NCBI GenBank assembly: GCA_004352715.1 | Contig: SCFE01000026.1 | Span: 1,623,233-1,687,232 of the forward strand | DNA from: Hofstenia miamia | Lineage: Eukaryota > Xenacoelomorpha > Acoela | Direction of reading: 5' to 3' | Length of the DNA: 64,000 nt | Program-made: the position numbers and the translations under genes | Notes under the pieces: generated by a model | Seen by the model: the letters and a program-made list of their open reading frames with translations, nothing else | What the model was told of the DNA's origin: nothing | Databases searched by the model: none | Shown: positions 24,701-36,311 of the stretch, one piece after another | Position numbering within the stretch: the first letter of the stretch is position 1 | How the letters are laid out: every line of letters begins with the position of its first letter

Positions 24701-25041
24701 CAGACTTGTCAACAAGCCGACATTTCCAAGCTCGGCTCGGCTCGCCAAATAAAATCTTTGAATGAGGCTCGTCTTAGCTCGGTATTTTTTTAAAAATATT
24801 GTGCTCAAAGAATTTTTTACTTAGCTCTTCCTATTATTTAATAAACATTTCTTAAGTACGATTATAGGAAAGACATACTGAGTGCAAAAAATAAGAAAAA
24901 TCTCCATAATAAAATTAACAAGCAGAACAATAAACTTGCTTTGCCTAAAATAGGCTCGTTTTGGGCTCGTTGTATATCAAATACTGTGCTCAAGCTCGGC
25001 TCGGCTCGGCTTGTTAGAAGCTCGGCTCGTTGACAAGTCTG
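24701..25041. mobile_element. hAT-type MITE, GGCTCG-rich family, copy 1 (341 bp)
   Basis: Ends CAGACTTGTCAACAAGCC and, from the right, CAGACTTGTCAACGAGCC. Perfect 8-bp target duplication TGCTAAAC at 24693-24700 and 25042-25049. Inside each end are CGGCTCGGCTCG repeats; the core matches the second copy (62909-63247) along its length. Confidence 0.95.
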
Positions 25042-25049
25042 TGCTAAAC

Positions 25050-26385
25050 GGATTTATTATTGTTGTCTCTCAATGACAGCAATACATTCTTTTGTCTATA
25101 AACATCGTGTTAGAATATCAACTTAACATTAGACTAATTTAACAATAAATTCAATGCTTATGACTAAAACTTCTTGGTGAATTGATAGAATTATTAAAAA
25201 TTATAAAACAAGAAATAGCAACCATTTTAAGTTTTCTTATATCCACAAAAATTATTTTGCTATTTGGAAAATAAATTTAGTAAATTATGTATCGATATCA
25301 CCTAAAATCCAATGTACTAGAATGAAGTACGGCATGCGTTTATATCGAAATTAAAAATATATTTAAAAATTATTCTGTATATGCCAATAACTATTAATTT
25401 TAAATATGAAATTATTGATATACAACTATACTGATTGAATTTACAAATAAAAGACGTTCTTAAATCAAGAGCATTGACCATAATTGATTCATTCAAAGCT
25501 TTTAGAGGAATAGAAGGTAAGATTGATATGGACATTGCAGCAATGTCATTGCTTGATAATTACGTCAACTATTAATTCGCACCCATTCGCATGGCGTTGA
25601 AAACCCAATTCCCATAACGTGTTAACTAAATTATTTTCGAGAGGAAATCAATGTTTAATTCTCTCTCTGGTTAACGCGTTATTTCACGCAAAACGTCGTT
25701 TTTACTAGTTAGTTCACACTATTGTCAACGCTATTTTAAAAATATTTTTGTTTGGGAATACTTTCCTATGTGATTATGGCAAAACATTTAACAAATAACA
25801 TTCATGGAAGTAAAAATTTTTTCAATATTTAGTTGCAAATTAATTCAGGTATCATAATCTTCATGAATACATTTTTTATAATTCTTTGTTATAATATATG
25901 ATAATTTATGAAATGTATATATTTGAAGAACACTTTTAGATAAATCTTCCTGGAATATAGAAGTTTTAATTTAACAACGTTTAATAATAAGATTTAAGCA
26001 CTACTCAATTTTAAGGAAAATATAGCAAGTCTCATTCTATGGTGAAAATTATATTTCCACATATGTCATAAATTCTCCATAAAAATACCTAATATACTCC
26101 ATTGCGTTTCAAAGCGGCTTAAGGCTTTACTTAGTTTTTTTAACTTGCCAAGACACAAAACGTCTTCAAGATCATTAATGTTGAATTTACAAAGGGATAC
26201 ATAAGGATATCTCTTATCAGTCAAGGTTTATTCAGACATCTGTTTCAATCTTCGAGAATTTCAAAAAAATATTTCATTCATACTATTCATGATGTGGACA
26301 AGTGCCCGAAACTATACTAGCAAATCACATTTATTTAAGTGGAATTGTTCTTAGGAAATTCCAAGACAAAACAGTTTACATCATC
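25050..26385. other. AT-rich spacer
   Basis: No gene recognised. 26250-26385 may belong to the upstream part of the following retroelement. Confidence 0.4.
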
Positions 26386-26389
26386 ATCA

Positions 26390-27535
26390 AAAATTGAATT
26401 GGAGAAAGAAACCTTAAACAGCACTTCAGAAAATGGCAAACTTCTATAATAAATGATGAGGATTTTGTTTATAGCTTCAAAAAAAGATATTTTAGACTTC
26501 TAGAAAAAATTTGCCATATTAATACTAGTAAAAATATTTTTCAAAAACTCGAAAGTGAACGCGAAATGTGGAACTTTGTAAGCTTCTTGTCAAGTAACCA
26601 TAAAGATTATCAAGCGCCTATCTGAAAAGTAAACAGCCCAAATGGAATGCTTACAAGCACTAAAGAGATTGTTGAATACATGAAAACTGAATTTGTAAAT
26701 ACTGGAAAATATGAAGGAGAATCTGTTTCATATTTTGACAGAAGACCTGCATATAGCACTAAAATGTACTTTAGTTTCATTTCTACGCATGAAGTTATGA
26801 AAACCATTGAATCTATAAATACTCTAAAATCGAAATTCACAAGCAATATATACCAAATTTTATGCTAAAATTAGCTCTGCAAGAAACACATGAAATTTTA
26901 ACGTTTTTGCTTAATATGTGCATAAGACATTCATATTTTTCAAAGATTCTCACATTTGCAATAGTAACACCCATTTTTAAAAGTAAGGATCGCACTAATT
27001 CAATGAATTACAGGCCAATTTCTGTGACGCATATGCTATCGAAAATCTTTGAAAAAAGTCTCTCTAAACAACTGTATGAATATCTGTACAGCATTCTTTC
27101 ACACACGCAATTTGCTTTTAGAAAAAGCGGGTCATCAATTGATGACTTATTATATGCTTGTGAACGTTGGCGGGATCATTAAAACATGCCGGCATTTGCT
27201 GCAATTGTGTTCTTGGACTTGACAAAAGCTTTTGATAGCATGTCACATTCATTGCTTTATAAGGAATCACTTAAATATGGTGTCAGTCAATATGCACTGA
27301 AGTTTATATTGAGTTTTCTCGAAAATAGATATCAGTCCGTTAAAATAAACCAATGTATGTCCAGTTTTAAATTTAAAAAAATAGAAGTATCCCTCAAAGG
27401 TCTATTCTAGACCCCATTCTGTTTTCACTTTTTGTAAGCGATTCAAAAGATGCTTTGCACAAGTGTGGTGCTGTGCAATATGCTGACAATACATGTATTT
27501 ACACATATCATAAATACAAAAATACATTTGGACAT
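26390..27535 (+). pseudogene. Non-LTR retrotransposon reverse transcriptase relic
   Basis: In order: a pre-RT segment (SKNIFQKLESEREMWNF near 26530), TPIFKSKDRTNSMNYRPIS (RT block 1-2, near 26970-27025), FLDLTKAFDS (catalytic block near 27215), IPQRSILDPILFSLF (near 27390) and QYADNT (near 27480). At least two in-frame stops (TGA 26623 and TAA 27180) and two frameshifts (near 26860 and 27385) break it, and the catalytic YADD has become YADN. It belongs to the CR1/L2/Jockey-like group and resembles the minus-strand relic at 36.7-38.5 kb. The C-terminus is lost. Confidence 0.85.
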
Positions 27536-28055
27536 GTTTCCTCATACTATAAAATATAAAATACTAGAGCCATCTAAGGATGTCTTGTATTTATCCTATG
27601 TATATTTTATGAACATTGTAATGGGAATGCACTTTGAATTCAATCGTGAACATGTGCTTAGCAAGCTTTGCTTTAATTCAAGAAATTGTAAATATTTGAA
27701 AAAGGTTAATAGTCCTTCCTTGTTAAGTCTTCTGAAATTTACAATGAAATGTCTAAGAAATTTTGATTGGTTGAACAATCTAAGCCAATATTAAGAAATT
27801 TATTTATAGACGAGATTTCAACAAGGAAGGAGTACTCCCATAATATCAAGGTCGATTAATTACTCACTAATTGGTTGTTTATTTAGAATCAAATCAAACT
27901 GTTACGTAGTTTATGGTATGCAAATATATTGCATAAATTCTAGTAGTAGTAAAATCGTATATTAAATAAATGTCAGCAAAAAAATAATATAATACAAAAG
28001 GCACCATCAGTTGAAATATACATAGCCATTGAATTCATAATTTTAGAAGGAATGA
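27536..28055. other. AT-rich spacer
   Basis: No feature recognised; might include eroded retroelement sequence. Confidence 0.35.
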
Positions 28056-28262
28056 ATTGTCGCTGTCGTTGTGTCGCGTAGAAGACGTCATTAAGACGTT
28101 TAGAAATAGTTTAAAAGATGTTTAGAATACGCTTAGAAGACGTTTAGAAAACGTTTTAGAACATCATTTGGTGGACACTAGATGGCATTCAGCAACGTTT
28201 AGAATTTTTTTATAAGACGTTTAGAAGACGTATTCTAGGACGTCTTACAACGTGTTATACCA
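28056..28262. repeat. Degenerate AGAAGACGTTTAGA repeats
   Basis: About eight imperfect copies of an AAGACGTTTAGAA-like unit, ending in the complement ACGTCTTACAACG. Possibly a foldback MITE remnant. ACGTC-rich words are shared with the 13316-13622 MITE. Confidence 0.6.
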
Positions 28263-28309
28263 TTATAAGATAAGCAAAAAACTTTTTATTGTTTGTTGGG
28301 TGAATAATA

Positions 28310-29735
28310 ATAATAGACTTTATTTCCAATAAGGAATGCAAATTAAAAAGAACAAATATAAAAAATTTATATATATATATATATATAACAAAATTCGGTT
28401 CTTTAATAAAATGATATCACTGATTTTGCATGACGACTTTGGCAAGGACATAATAAACCATATGAGCAGGGATCGTCAACTTTATAAAAGGAAGTAAATC
28501 GATTCCAAAACAGCTCCTTTAATTGGTTTTTAACAGTATTAGATTTGTTAAATAGACATATATCACTTTGAAGAAGGATATAATTCGGATGCTTTACCAA
28601 TCTATGAAAGTAGTTTCTTTTTGTTTTTTCATTAATGGTAGGCTTTGATCGGAAAAATAGTGATTTGGAATAACTTAGTTCTGTTTGTCTTTGACTTTAT
28701 AATAGTATGTAAGAAAGATACTTAAGATCATACGCTCCATTAAGCAATTTGTTAAAAAAGATTAAGCCCATCAAGAACTCTGGATAGAAAGAGATAGGTA
28801 GTAAATGTAGAATTTTAAGGCAACTTATATGTAACCTTCATATCTGTTACGGAGGCATACCAAACTGGTGATGCATAAGTTAGCATAGAGAGAATAATAG
28901 TTTTGTATAGTTGAAGCTTGATGGAATCATTTGTTTAATATGCAAAAAAATGCGATGTCCAGAAGATAGTTTATGAGAAATGTAAGTGGCCCAAGATAAA
29001 GATTGGGAAATATGCAAACCCAAATCTTATGTTTCAATAAAATTTGGAATTATTAAGGGCCTTGATGAATTAAATGTGACACCTTCACCTGATTACATTG
29101 CCAAAAACTTAAACTTCTTATCATTTCGTTAACATTAGCCCAATTAAACAGGCAAGATAAATCTAATTGGCCAGCAATTGAGCTACTAACTAGCTTTACA
29201 TCATCTGCAAATAGAAATGGTATGGTTTGAAAACAGTCATCAGGAAGGTCATTTATGAAGGCGACAAATAATAGAGGTAGGTCCAAGCACCGAACCTTGT
29301 GGTACACCACTTGTCACTAATTTCTATTGGGATTTGTATGAATTTATTACTACTGGCTGATATCTATTATGCAGATACGATAATAACATTTTTAATGTTA
29401 AACGCTTGTAATTTACGTAGAAGCAAGTGATGTGGAACTGAATCAAAAGCCTTTCTGAAATCCAAATACAAAACAGCAGTGGGATTACTGGAATGGAAAC
29501 CAGTGTTAGAAAGTGAATCTGGATTATATAATCATGGAGTGATTGCTTCAGTCCGAGGTGAAAATACTGATATAAAATAACTATTATATAAGTCAGCAAC
29601 TTCAATATCACTACTGGTAATAATATTTTTGAGAGCCATTTGACGAGGATAGCTTGAAGAGGAAAATTGAAGGAATTTATAACATTGATCAATATTGCTC
29701 TTGTCAGAATGTGATGTGATTCCAAATAAAATTCA
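28310..29735 (-). pseudogene. Non-LTR retrotransposon relic, second family member
   Basis: Read on the minus strand: SDIEVADLYNSYFISVFSP (pre-RT, about 29605-29550), LYLDFRKAFDSVPHHLL (catalytic block, about 29470-29420), a shifted GPLLFVAFINDLP (about 29280), FLFADDVKLV (catalytic, about 29215-29190) and a C-terminal VKNQLKELFWNRF and PCSYGLLCPC (28540-28430). Frameshifts separate these blocks. The 3' end has a small TTCC-loop-GGAA hairpin (28331-28343) and a TTA-type tail near 28306-28316. It covers most of the RT-to-end region but is non-functional. Confidence 0.8.
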
Positions 29736-30235
29736 ATTGAGTGGAAAAGTTCAATACTGCGCGGGTTTAATAAAATGGCCTAAGCTGGAAATTTTAGCAT
29801 ATAAGCGTTTTACAGTATTGAGTTTTTGTATAAATGAAAAATATATGAACTGAAAAAATTAGATGAACAGTATCGTTTTACTCGTTTTTTGGAGCAAAAT
29901 TAAAGATTGGGATTCAAAAGAAATTTATTGCTACAAGAAAAAGGTACTAAAAACTATAAACTACAAAACTACAAAAAGCTATTTACAAATATAATATANT
30001 GGTGAAAACTATTAGAATATTTATCCACGCATAAAAATGTTTGAGAACGTTCATTTAATTTAATATACTGTTTTAAAAACGAAATTGTGGCTTGACCAAA
30101 TTTGAATTTAAATAATATTGATAACATATGCATTTGAATTTGATAATAAGGAGATAATATTTTGTTTTTGTGGAAAATTGAGTATTTTAAGGACAAATTA
30201 AAAGTTTTAAACAGGAAAAAAGCTTATCATACCAC
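29736..30235 (-). pseudogene. Retroelement-derived fragment (NERSQ..LC.DK type)
   Basis: The minus strand at 30196-29969 encodes LSPYYQI.., FKFKFGQ and LNERSQTFLCVDK. The same peptide blocks recur at 36300-36150, so this is a dispersed, probably non-LTR-derived fragment. It contains an N at 29999. Confidence 0.55.
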
Positions 30236-30492
30236 TCATATTCATAGCTAAGATTTTCCAGTGGGATCTCAAAGGAGACTAAAGAAGTTGCCAATGCTAA
30301 GGATAAACCTTCCGAATTTGCTTGAGAGTATGACAAAATCGGAGTTTCATCATTAAAAAATCAGACTGTTTTAGTTGTTAGGAATCGTTCCTACATTTTA
30401 AAAATATAATTGCTAAAATTATAAAAAGTTTTCAATTAAAATTTAATTGGAAATACCGCCTTTATTCAAAGTTCCCACCAATTGTAAAGCTA
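30236..30492. other. Spacer upstream of the CRD gene
   Basis: In-frame stop near 30441 before the ATG at 30493. No promoter motif assigned. Confidence 0.3.
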
Positions 30493-30987
30493 ATGAAATT
30501 GTTTGCATTTGAAATTCTATTTTTAATTAAGGTTGTTCAGATGTTCGATGAAGATACAGGTATTCCTATAACCGAAGGTTGTACATGGGGAAAGACAATC
30601 AATATCTTAGTCAAGCATGACTGCGGCCTTATTTTTACCAACTACACATTTGGATTTTACAATCCAAACATTTTTAACAAAGAAGTTACTGAAGATGATT
30701 TGGCAAGAATTTCCATTGTGCTTCATTACAATATCAGTCGATTGCGGCTTAATGAAAAGTGTGAAGAAGTCGTGAATAGATATGTGTGCTTAGCTTTATA
30801 CCCACAGTGTGACCTTGATGATGGAAACAACTTCCATCGAATTTCGCCCTGTGCTGAAACTTGTGAATTTATAAAGAACAAGTGTATTTCTAGATGGTCA
30901 TTGCCCACCAGTTCAAACATTCCATTATTCAATTGTACAAAATTTCCAATGAAGGCGAAAAAGCAAAATTGCGATCAAATAATTTAG
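30493..30987 (+). CDS. Secreted Frizzled-type cysteine-rich domain protein, 164 aa
   Basis: Frizzled CRDs bind Wnt ligands at the cell surface. This 164-residue frame begins with a hydrophobic leader (KLFAFEILFLIKVVQ) that fits a signal peptide. It then has exactly ten cysteines in CRD order: C (GCTWG), C (HDCG) before NYTFGFYNPN (family pattern YN.T..PN), NEKCEEV, RYVCLALYPQC (family FLC..Y.P.C), SPCAETC with KNKC, and FNCTKFP, KQNC. It stops directly after the tenth Cys, with no Frizzled membrane domain in frame. The start is the first ATG after an in-frame stop. Alternatively, 30541 (preceded by GGTTGTTCAG) is an acceptor and this is an internal exon, which would replace the leader. I could not join a following exon in frame. 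It could be an sFRP-like antagonist or a fragment of a larger receptor. Confidence 0.8.
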   Translation: MKLFAFEILFLIKVVQMFDEDTGIPITEGCTWGKTINILVKHDCGLIFTNYTFGFYNPNIFNKEVTEDDLARISIVLHYNISRLRLNEKCEEVVNRYVCLALYPQCDLDDGNNFHRISPCAETCEFIKNKCISRWSLPTSSNIPLFNCTKFPMKAKKQNCDQII

Positions 30988-30999
30988 TAAATGGCTGTT

Positions 31000-31511
31000 G
31001 TGGAAAAATAGAATTTTTTATATTTGTTTCATTACTCTGTATACATCAAAATCACTTCGAATTAGCACGCATTGATTAAATTTTATGTAGATTGCTGGAA
31101 CACACACCACGCCTTATATTCCCTTTAACACATCTAGCTGCAGTAAAAATTTTTAAGGAAGAAAAAAAATTTAGCAAATCATGTGATTTGTACCATGATC
31201 ATTGCACGTCAGCAACAGTCAATGACAATGACTGCGTGATATTTAGATCTTTATATCATATTATTAAAACAATAAGTGGTAATGCTAACCCATGACGAAA
31301 TATTCATGTTAGTAAAAATTTTCGAATGGGATGCTACTAATAAATCACTTATAAATAATGAAGTGAAACATGTTCACTTCTACTGGAGACACAATAAGAC
31401 ATACGATGAAGAAAATTTTTGCCACTTAAGTTTGTTAAAAAATAGTAAATCCAAAAATTGCAAATTTAATGACATCTGTGTAGGATCATTCTTTATAGTT
31501 ATGGACTGATA
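31000..31511 (+). other. Unassigned coding-like segment after the CRD gene
   Basis: Two open stretches, 31092-31295 (with FSKSCDLYHDHC and DNDCVIF) and 31276-31509 (with NEVKHVHFYWRHN and CHLSLLKN), are Cys/His-containing and less AT-rich than the spacer. A TTATGTAG acceptor-like signal ends at 31090. They could be decayed or downstream exons of the CRD gene, but the most obvious join (30986 to 31091) creates a stop. Confidence 0.3.
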
Positions 31512-31651
31512 TACATCATTTCACACACCGCCTTAGAAAGTTTTCCAATTTTTAGGTAGAAGCCAGCCTGTAAGCAATTTAGATATGTACACCGTAACTT
31601 TGTTCAAAGAGTTTGTGTTGAAGATAATATGTTCATGTTGAGGTTTAGACA

Positions 31652-32032
31652 ATGGGGGATTTTCACTAAAATTTAAATTTTATTATTTTTATCTAAAAAT
31701 GTGTAATTTAGTTTAAATTCTTTCAAAATAAAGCAGTCATTAAAAAATATTTGCTAAATTTTGCAGAAATTAATGGTCCCTTTCTTGTTCGATGATGTCA
31801 CTATCTTTATGATCACAGAACATTTAATTTCTAAGATAAAAGCAAGCAAAAAATTAATAAATTTCTGCGAATTCTAAAAGTAGTGACATCATCCGACAAG
31901 AAAGAGACAGTGAAATTCTGCAAAATTTAGCAAATGTTTTTTAATGATTGCTTTATTTTGATAGAATTTAAACTAAATTTAACATTTTTGGCTAAAAATA
32001 TTTAAATTTAAATTTTAGTGAAAATCCCCCAT
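31652..32032. mobile_element. Foldback MITE with about 165-bp arms
   Basis: Begins ATGGGGGATTTTCACTAAAA and ends with its complement. The arms remain complementary through TTTAGTTTAAATTCT, CTAAATTTTGCAGAA and TTTCTTGT..GATGATGTCACT, leaving a loop of about 75 bases near 31800-31880. No clear target duplication. No coding capacity. Confidence 0.9.
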
Positions 32033-32171
32033 TCTTCATAATTACATGAGTTGACTGAAAAAGATTACTCGAAATTCCTATACCCAGAGTTTTAGGGTAT
32101 TTTCATAACTAATGAGTTTATTTTGAAAGTGAAACAATTTTTCCGGTTCATGTGAAAAACATATGAGCTGG

Positions 32172-32345
32172 AATTTTTTACATTTATTTAATCCAGCCCA
32201 CTCACTTAATCTTTTATGATCAGTTTAATATCCAAAATTGAGCTTGCAAAAATATTTTAATCATCAGCAAACATATATGGACTGCAATTCTTACAAACAG
32301 TAGGAAAATCATTAATGTAAATGATAAAAGGTAAGGGAATTGGAG
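32172..32345 (-). pseudogene. Short reverse transcriptase relic
   Basis: The minus strand from about 32345 reads P.PFIIYINDFPTVC then PYMFADD and a stop, equivalent to the LLF.IYINDLP and FADD blocks of APE-type RTs. Truncated on both sides. Confidence 0.65.
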
Positions 32346-32585
32346 CTGACTCCTGATAAGAAAGACATACCAGCAAAGTTAAAATTGATTTGTTATATTA
32401 AAGGAAACGACATCAAATATCTTCTAGATATATGTAATGGCACACTGGATTCAATAACTCAAGATTGTCTTTCAGGACATGGTATGATTATCCTAGCCAG
32501 CTCCTATCTAAAACACATATTCAATGAAAAGAGAAATTTAATCAGTAAAGATCTTGAAAAATTAAACGAAATCCGTAAAAAATAA
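32340..32585 (+). other. Unassigned 81-codon open frame
   Basis: Encodes a soluble, Lys/Leu-rich peptide (LLDICNGTLDS, KDLEKLNEIRKK). No family recognised; could be an exon or chance. Confidence 0.2.
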
Positions 32586-33700
32586 TTGAAAGGTTCCAAA
32601 ATGACTATAAAAGCTAAACGAAATTTCAAAGATTGAGTAAAAACAATAAATATTAGTGATTTTCTAGAACTTTTTCAAATTTATATTGTTCAATAAATTT
32701 AGTATTGCACTGTTTTTATGGTGATAAGCGATTCATTGGAGTGACTTTTAGTAATCTAAACCATTGATAACAACCGTAGCTAATTTAATACTTGTAAAAT
32801 TTACTTATTCTATCTTAAATTCCTGTGAGAAGAGGATAAGGAAGTTCAGTGGAAATAATTGTACCGCACACTCTAACTCTTAGTTTATATGAAAATGTCA
32901 AAAAGAATTACGAAACTTCATATAGAAGATCTTAGCGGCTCAAAGTTAAATAATCATCGCTTTTCTGCGAATCTTTAGAAACTTTTTTTCTGCAAGCTAT
33001 GCTCTCCAAGATTATTAAGCTTTAAATTTAATGAAGCAGTATTTTTGGGACAGAGAGAGAGAGAGAGAGTCAATAAATTTATTGGAATGCTTCTTAGTTT
33101 TATCAAAATGTCTGCATTTTACTTTCGAAAATACGGCGTTATAGGAAAATACTACGGTATTGTAGTTGGTGCGGCATGCTGTTGAGCCCGAATGATTTTA
33201 TTTTAATTTTCATTTTGCTCATGTCGCTGTTAAAGTACAACTACTTTTCTTTGACGAATTCCTAGTTGTCTTTTTAATATTTCGTAGATAAGTGGAAATC
33301 CCATCGGTCAATCCATAAGAATTTCATGGATTGATGGCGCTGTATACTATGGAATTTTTTGGAAAAAATTAATTTTAAAATTTTATGAAAACTATTGGTA
33401 CACAAATGTGCATTGTAAGTGTCAAAATATCAGGCTTGTTCATTGGACAGATTTCTCTGTCCAATCCAATCCAATCAAATACAAAAATTCTAGAATTGTC
33501 AAATTGGAATCCATCGAATTCCAATCTAATTTTGAGTTTGGTGATCCAAATTTTCTTTGTAACATACGTTGGATGTCTTGGTTTTCACATAATTTATTTT
33601 AAGAATAATGCAAAAATTTTCTGTATGTGATTACTAAGGCCAAGATTTCGCTGGTAAAACCAAAAAATATATGTTTTAAAAAAACGCAGAAAAATTGGAA
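32586..33700. other. AT-rich spacer
   Basis: Includes a (GA)n run at 33052-33069. Two overlapping frames at 33385-33630 have no recognisable similarity. Confidence 0.4.
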
Positions 33701-34640
33701 TTATTATTACAGAAGAAATGCATTGGCTGTAATTGAAGAAGTTTTGGACAGCAATGAATCTAAGATACTAGATCCTCTAGTCAAACAATACCACTCTCAA
33801 TACCGGAAACCTCTCTGTTAATCTCCATATTTGTTTCTTTCTAAGTGAAGTTGCAGTTCTAAGGTATGTTCACCTCTTAGAGCCTTGCGGGAACACTCCC
33901 ATCAATTCGGGAGGAATTTTTGAAGAGGGAGTGTAACAGATTTTTTGAAATCCGGTTAACAAAGGATTAAATTTGCTCATAAAAAATTTTTTTGTCTAGG
34001 TTTAGCAAATTTTGAACCCCATCAAATTGCATAGATGCTTTTCTTAGAATTGGAATATATTAGAAGGTACCTCATCACTAAAATTTCAACATACGCAACA
34101 CATCGTAGAAGAATCCAATGATTTGTAGTTTTTTATTCAAACTCCAGAAGGTAAAGACTGTTTGATCGCAAGCGATGTACCATCTTGCTCCCAATCAAAA
34201 TATAAGAGATATATGCAAGATGCACCGGGATTTCGTTTTGATGAAAACGCTGATATAATAGTAAATTGGAAAAAATTCCCTTACAAAAAACTTAAATATA
34301 TAGCAAGATCTTATCTAACCACACTCTATAGAAACAGTTCCTGAACTAGCTCAGCGGGACATACAATTCCTGCATTAACCCACACAACAGCACAATGCCA
34401 ATCTGCACGAACTCTTAGTTATTAGAAAATATGGCATGCAATGGAGTATAGGTAAGAAATACATCAATTCATGTTTTATTTTCATGGGTGTCCTATTGGG
34501 AGCTTTCAAAGCTATGTTAGTAGATCAACGGGAGTGGGATCAATTCATTGTGCTGCCACAAGACTATTCCCTGGTGTCAGCTAAAAAGATCTTTAAACAA
34601 ATATTGTGAGATTCTAATTCAAAGATGCATAAACATGGCA
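33701..34640 (+). other. Unassigned coding-like fragments
   Basis: 33716-33821, after a TATTATTACAG acceptor-like signal, reads RNALAVIEEVLDSNESK and on to a stop. 34162-34344 reads YMQDAPGFRFDENADIIVNW and on to a stop. 34380-34540, in another frame, reads KYGMQWSIGKKYINSC. These look like pieces of one decayed gene or transposon on the plus strand, but I cannot name it. Confidence 0.3.
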
Positions 34641-35980
34641 GAAGAAAATTTCCCTAAGAATCTATTTATTGTGATTATGATCAAAAATTTGTAACTGATT
34701 AAATTGCGGTCTTTTGTTTTAGCAAGAAAAGTAGAATTCCTCCAGAAAGAAAAAGCTTAGCATAGCTTATTAAGCTTTCGCATACAAAATATCCTCGAAC
34801 TACTAATAATAATGTCAAAACTACACCAACTACCCACAAAGTTGATCTATTCGTAATTGTTAAGGGACATAAATAGCAATGCAAACAATGAATTTAAGAA
34901 TGTATTTATCATATGCTGTCCTATTAGAATACAAAAGCACAGTAATGCTCTTCTAGTCATTGTATTCTAATCAAATAAAATTTTACAAAACGTACTTATG
35001 TCAATATTCTAACTATGTTACCATGATATGGCGCATTGCATTCGGATTTTTTCTAGGGCCCTGCAAGTACTCGAAATTTCCAGTCGCATCGAGTGGAGTC
35101 GAGTTCCCGACATTAACAGATTTCGAGTCGCATCGAATAAACTTGAGTTTTGTTGATTGAAAATGAATAGTGCAGTGTATGTTTGCTTAATTGAAAACAA
35201 TAATATGTTTTTCTAATTAATAAACCTTTCTACAAAAATTTCTTTCAGAGTCATTGCGGTTAAACAATATTGTATATTGAATGATCATTACTGAAATCAA
35301 GATGTTAGAATTTATTGATATTATGGTGGTAACCTCTCCTTTCTGATTGGATAGTTTTGAATTTTTTAACAATATTTTTCATTTTCTCGTTTTTTGTAAA
35401 AGTTAAATTAACACTTTATTAGCAAAGGCTTACATTTTATTCAAGTGATATTTGAAAGTGTTTCATTCTTAAATTTAATAACATCAACATTCATTTGTAA
35501 TACTATATCTATATACCATACGATATGATCACTTACGTTCCTACCCAATTAACAAAAATGGAGCTGCTAGAATATATATTTTTTTCGAACTTGGAAAACA
35601 CATTATTATTTAATAATTGTACAGTTATGACAAGACTCGAGATCAGACTAAACTCGAATTTTTCAATTCTTCACTATGAACGGATTTCACTACCATCTAC
35701 AGACTCCAAAAATGTAAATATTGAATTTTGGAAATTTTTTAAACTCAGCATGAATTTTTCAAATTTTAATAATTGCATATCGTGTTATAAGAGATTTTTG
35801 CATTAGCACCACAAAATAGACCAATTATTCTTGCATTTCGAATACAATTCAAAGTCAATATATATTAATTTCTTTAGCATTTTAGTAAAGAAATTTAGTT
35901 TTTGAAAAAATCATAATATAAGAATGAAAACGTACCCGGTAATATTCATGCACGCTCGTTCGTATCCGTGTGTACAGACA
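34641..35980. other. Spacer with a possible hAT-like end
   Basis: At 35056 a TAGGGCCCTGCAAGTACTCG end leads into repeated GAGTCGAGT words, as in hAT left ends, but no right end or duplication was found. No gene supported. Confidence 0.35.
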
Positions 35981-35984
35981 GGTA

Positions 35985-36311
35985 AAAGATACCCACAAGT
36001 AGCACACGTACACACACATCACTAGGGTGTTATTTTCATTAGGAATGAAATGTCTGTTAGAGGAATGTTTGCAGTTTTTTTTCTGAATTTCATGTAATTT
36101 TTTTATTTGAATTTCATGATCAGAGCAATTCCATATTTTAGTTGCTGTGTGGTGAATCAAGCTATTATAATGTTTATCCAAGCATAAACATTTTTGAGAA
36201 CGTTCATTGAATTGAATATATTGTTTTTAAAACGAAATTGGCAGGTTGATCAAATTTGAATTTAAATCAAATGTATAAGATACGTATTTCATTTTGGTAG
36301 TAAGGAGATAA
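35985..36311 (-). pseudogene. C-terminal fragment of a non-LTR element
   Basis: The minus strand reads FKFKF.., ERSQKCLCLDK, then HHTATKIWNCSDHEIQIKKL, which resembles the S..HH.T.IWN..P.EI C-terminal motif of CR1/Jockey-like polyproteins. The first half repeats the 29.97-30.2 kb fragment. Confidence 0.55.
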
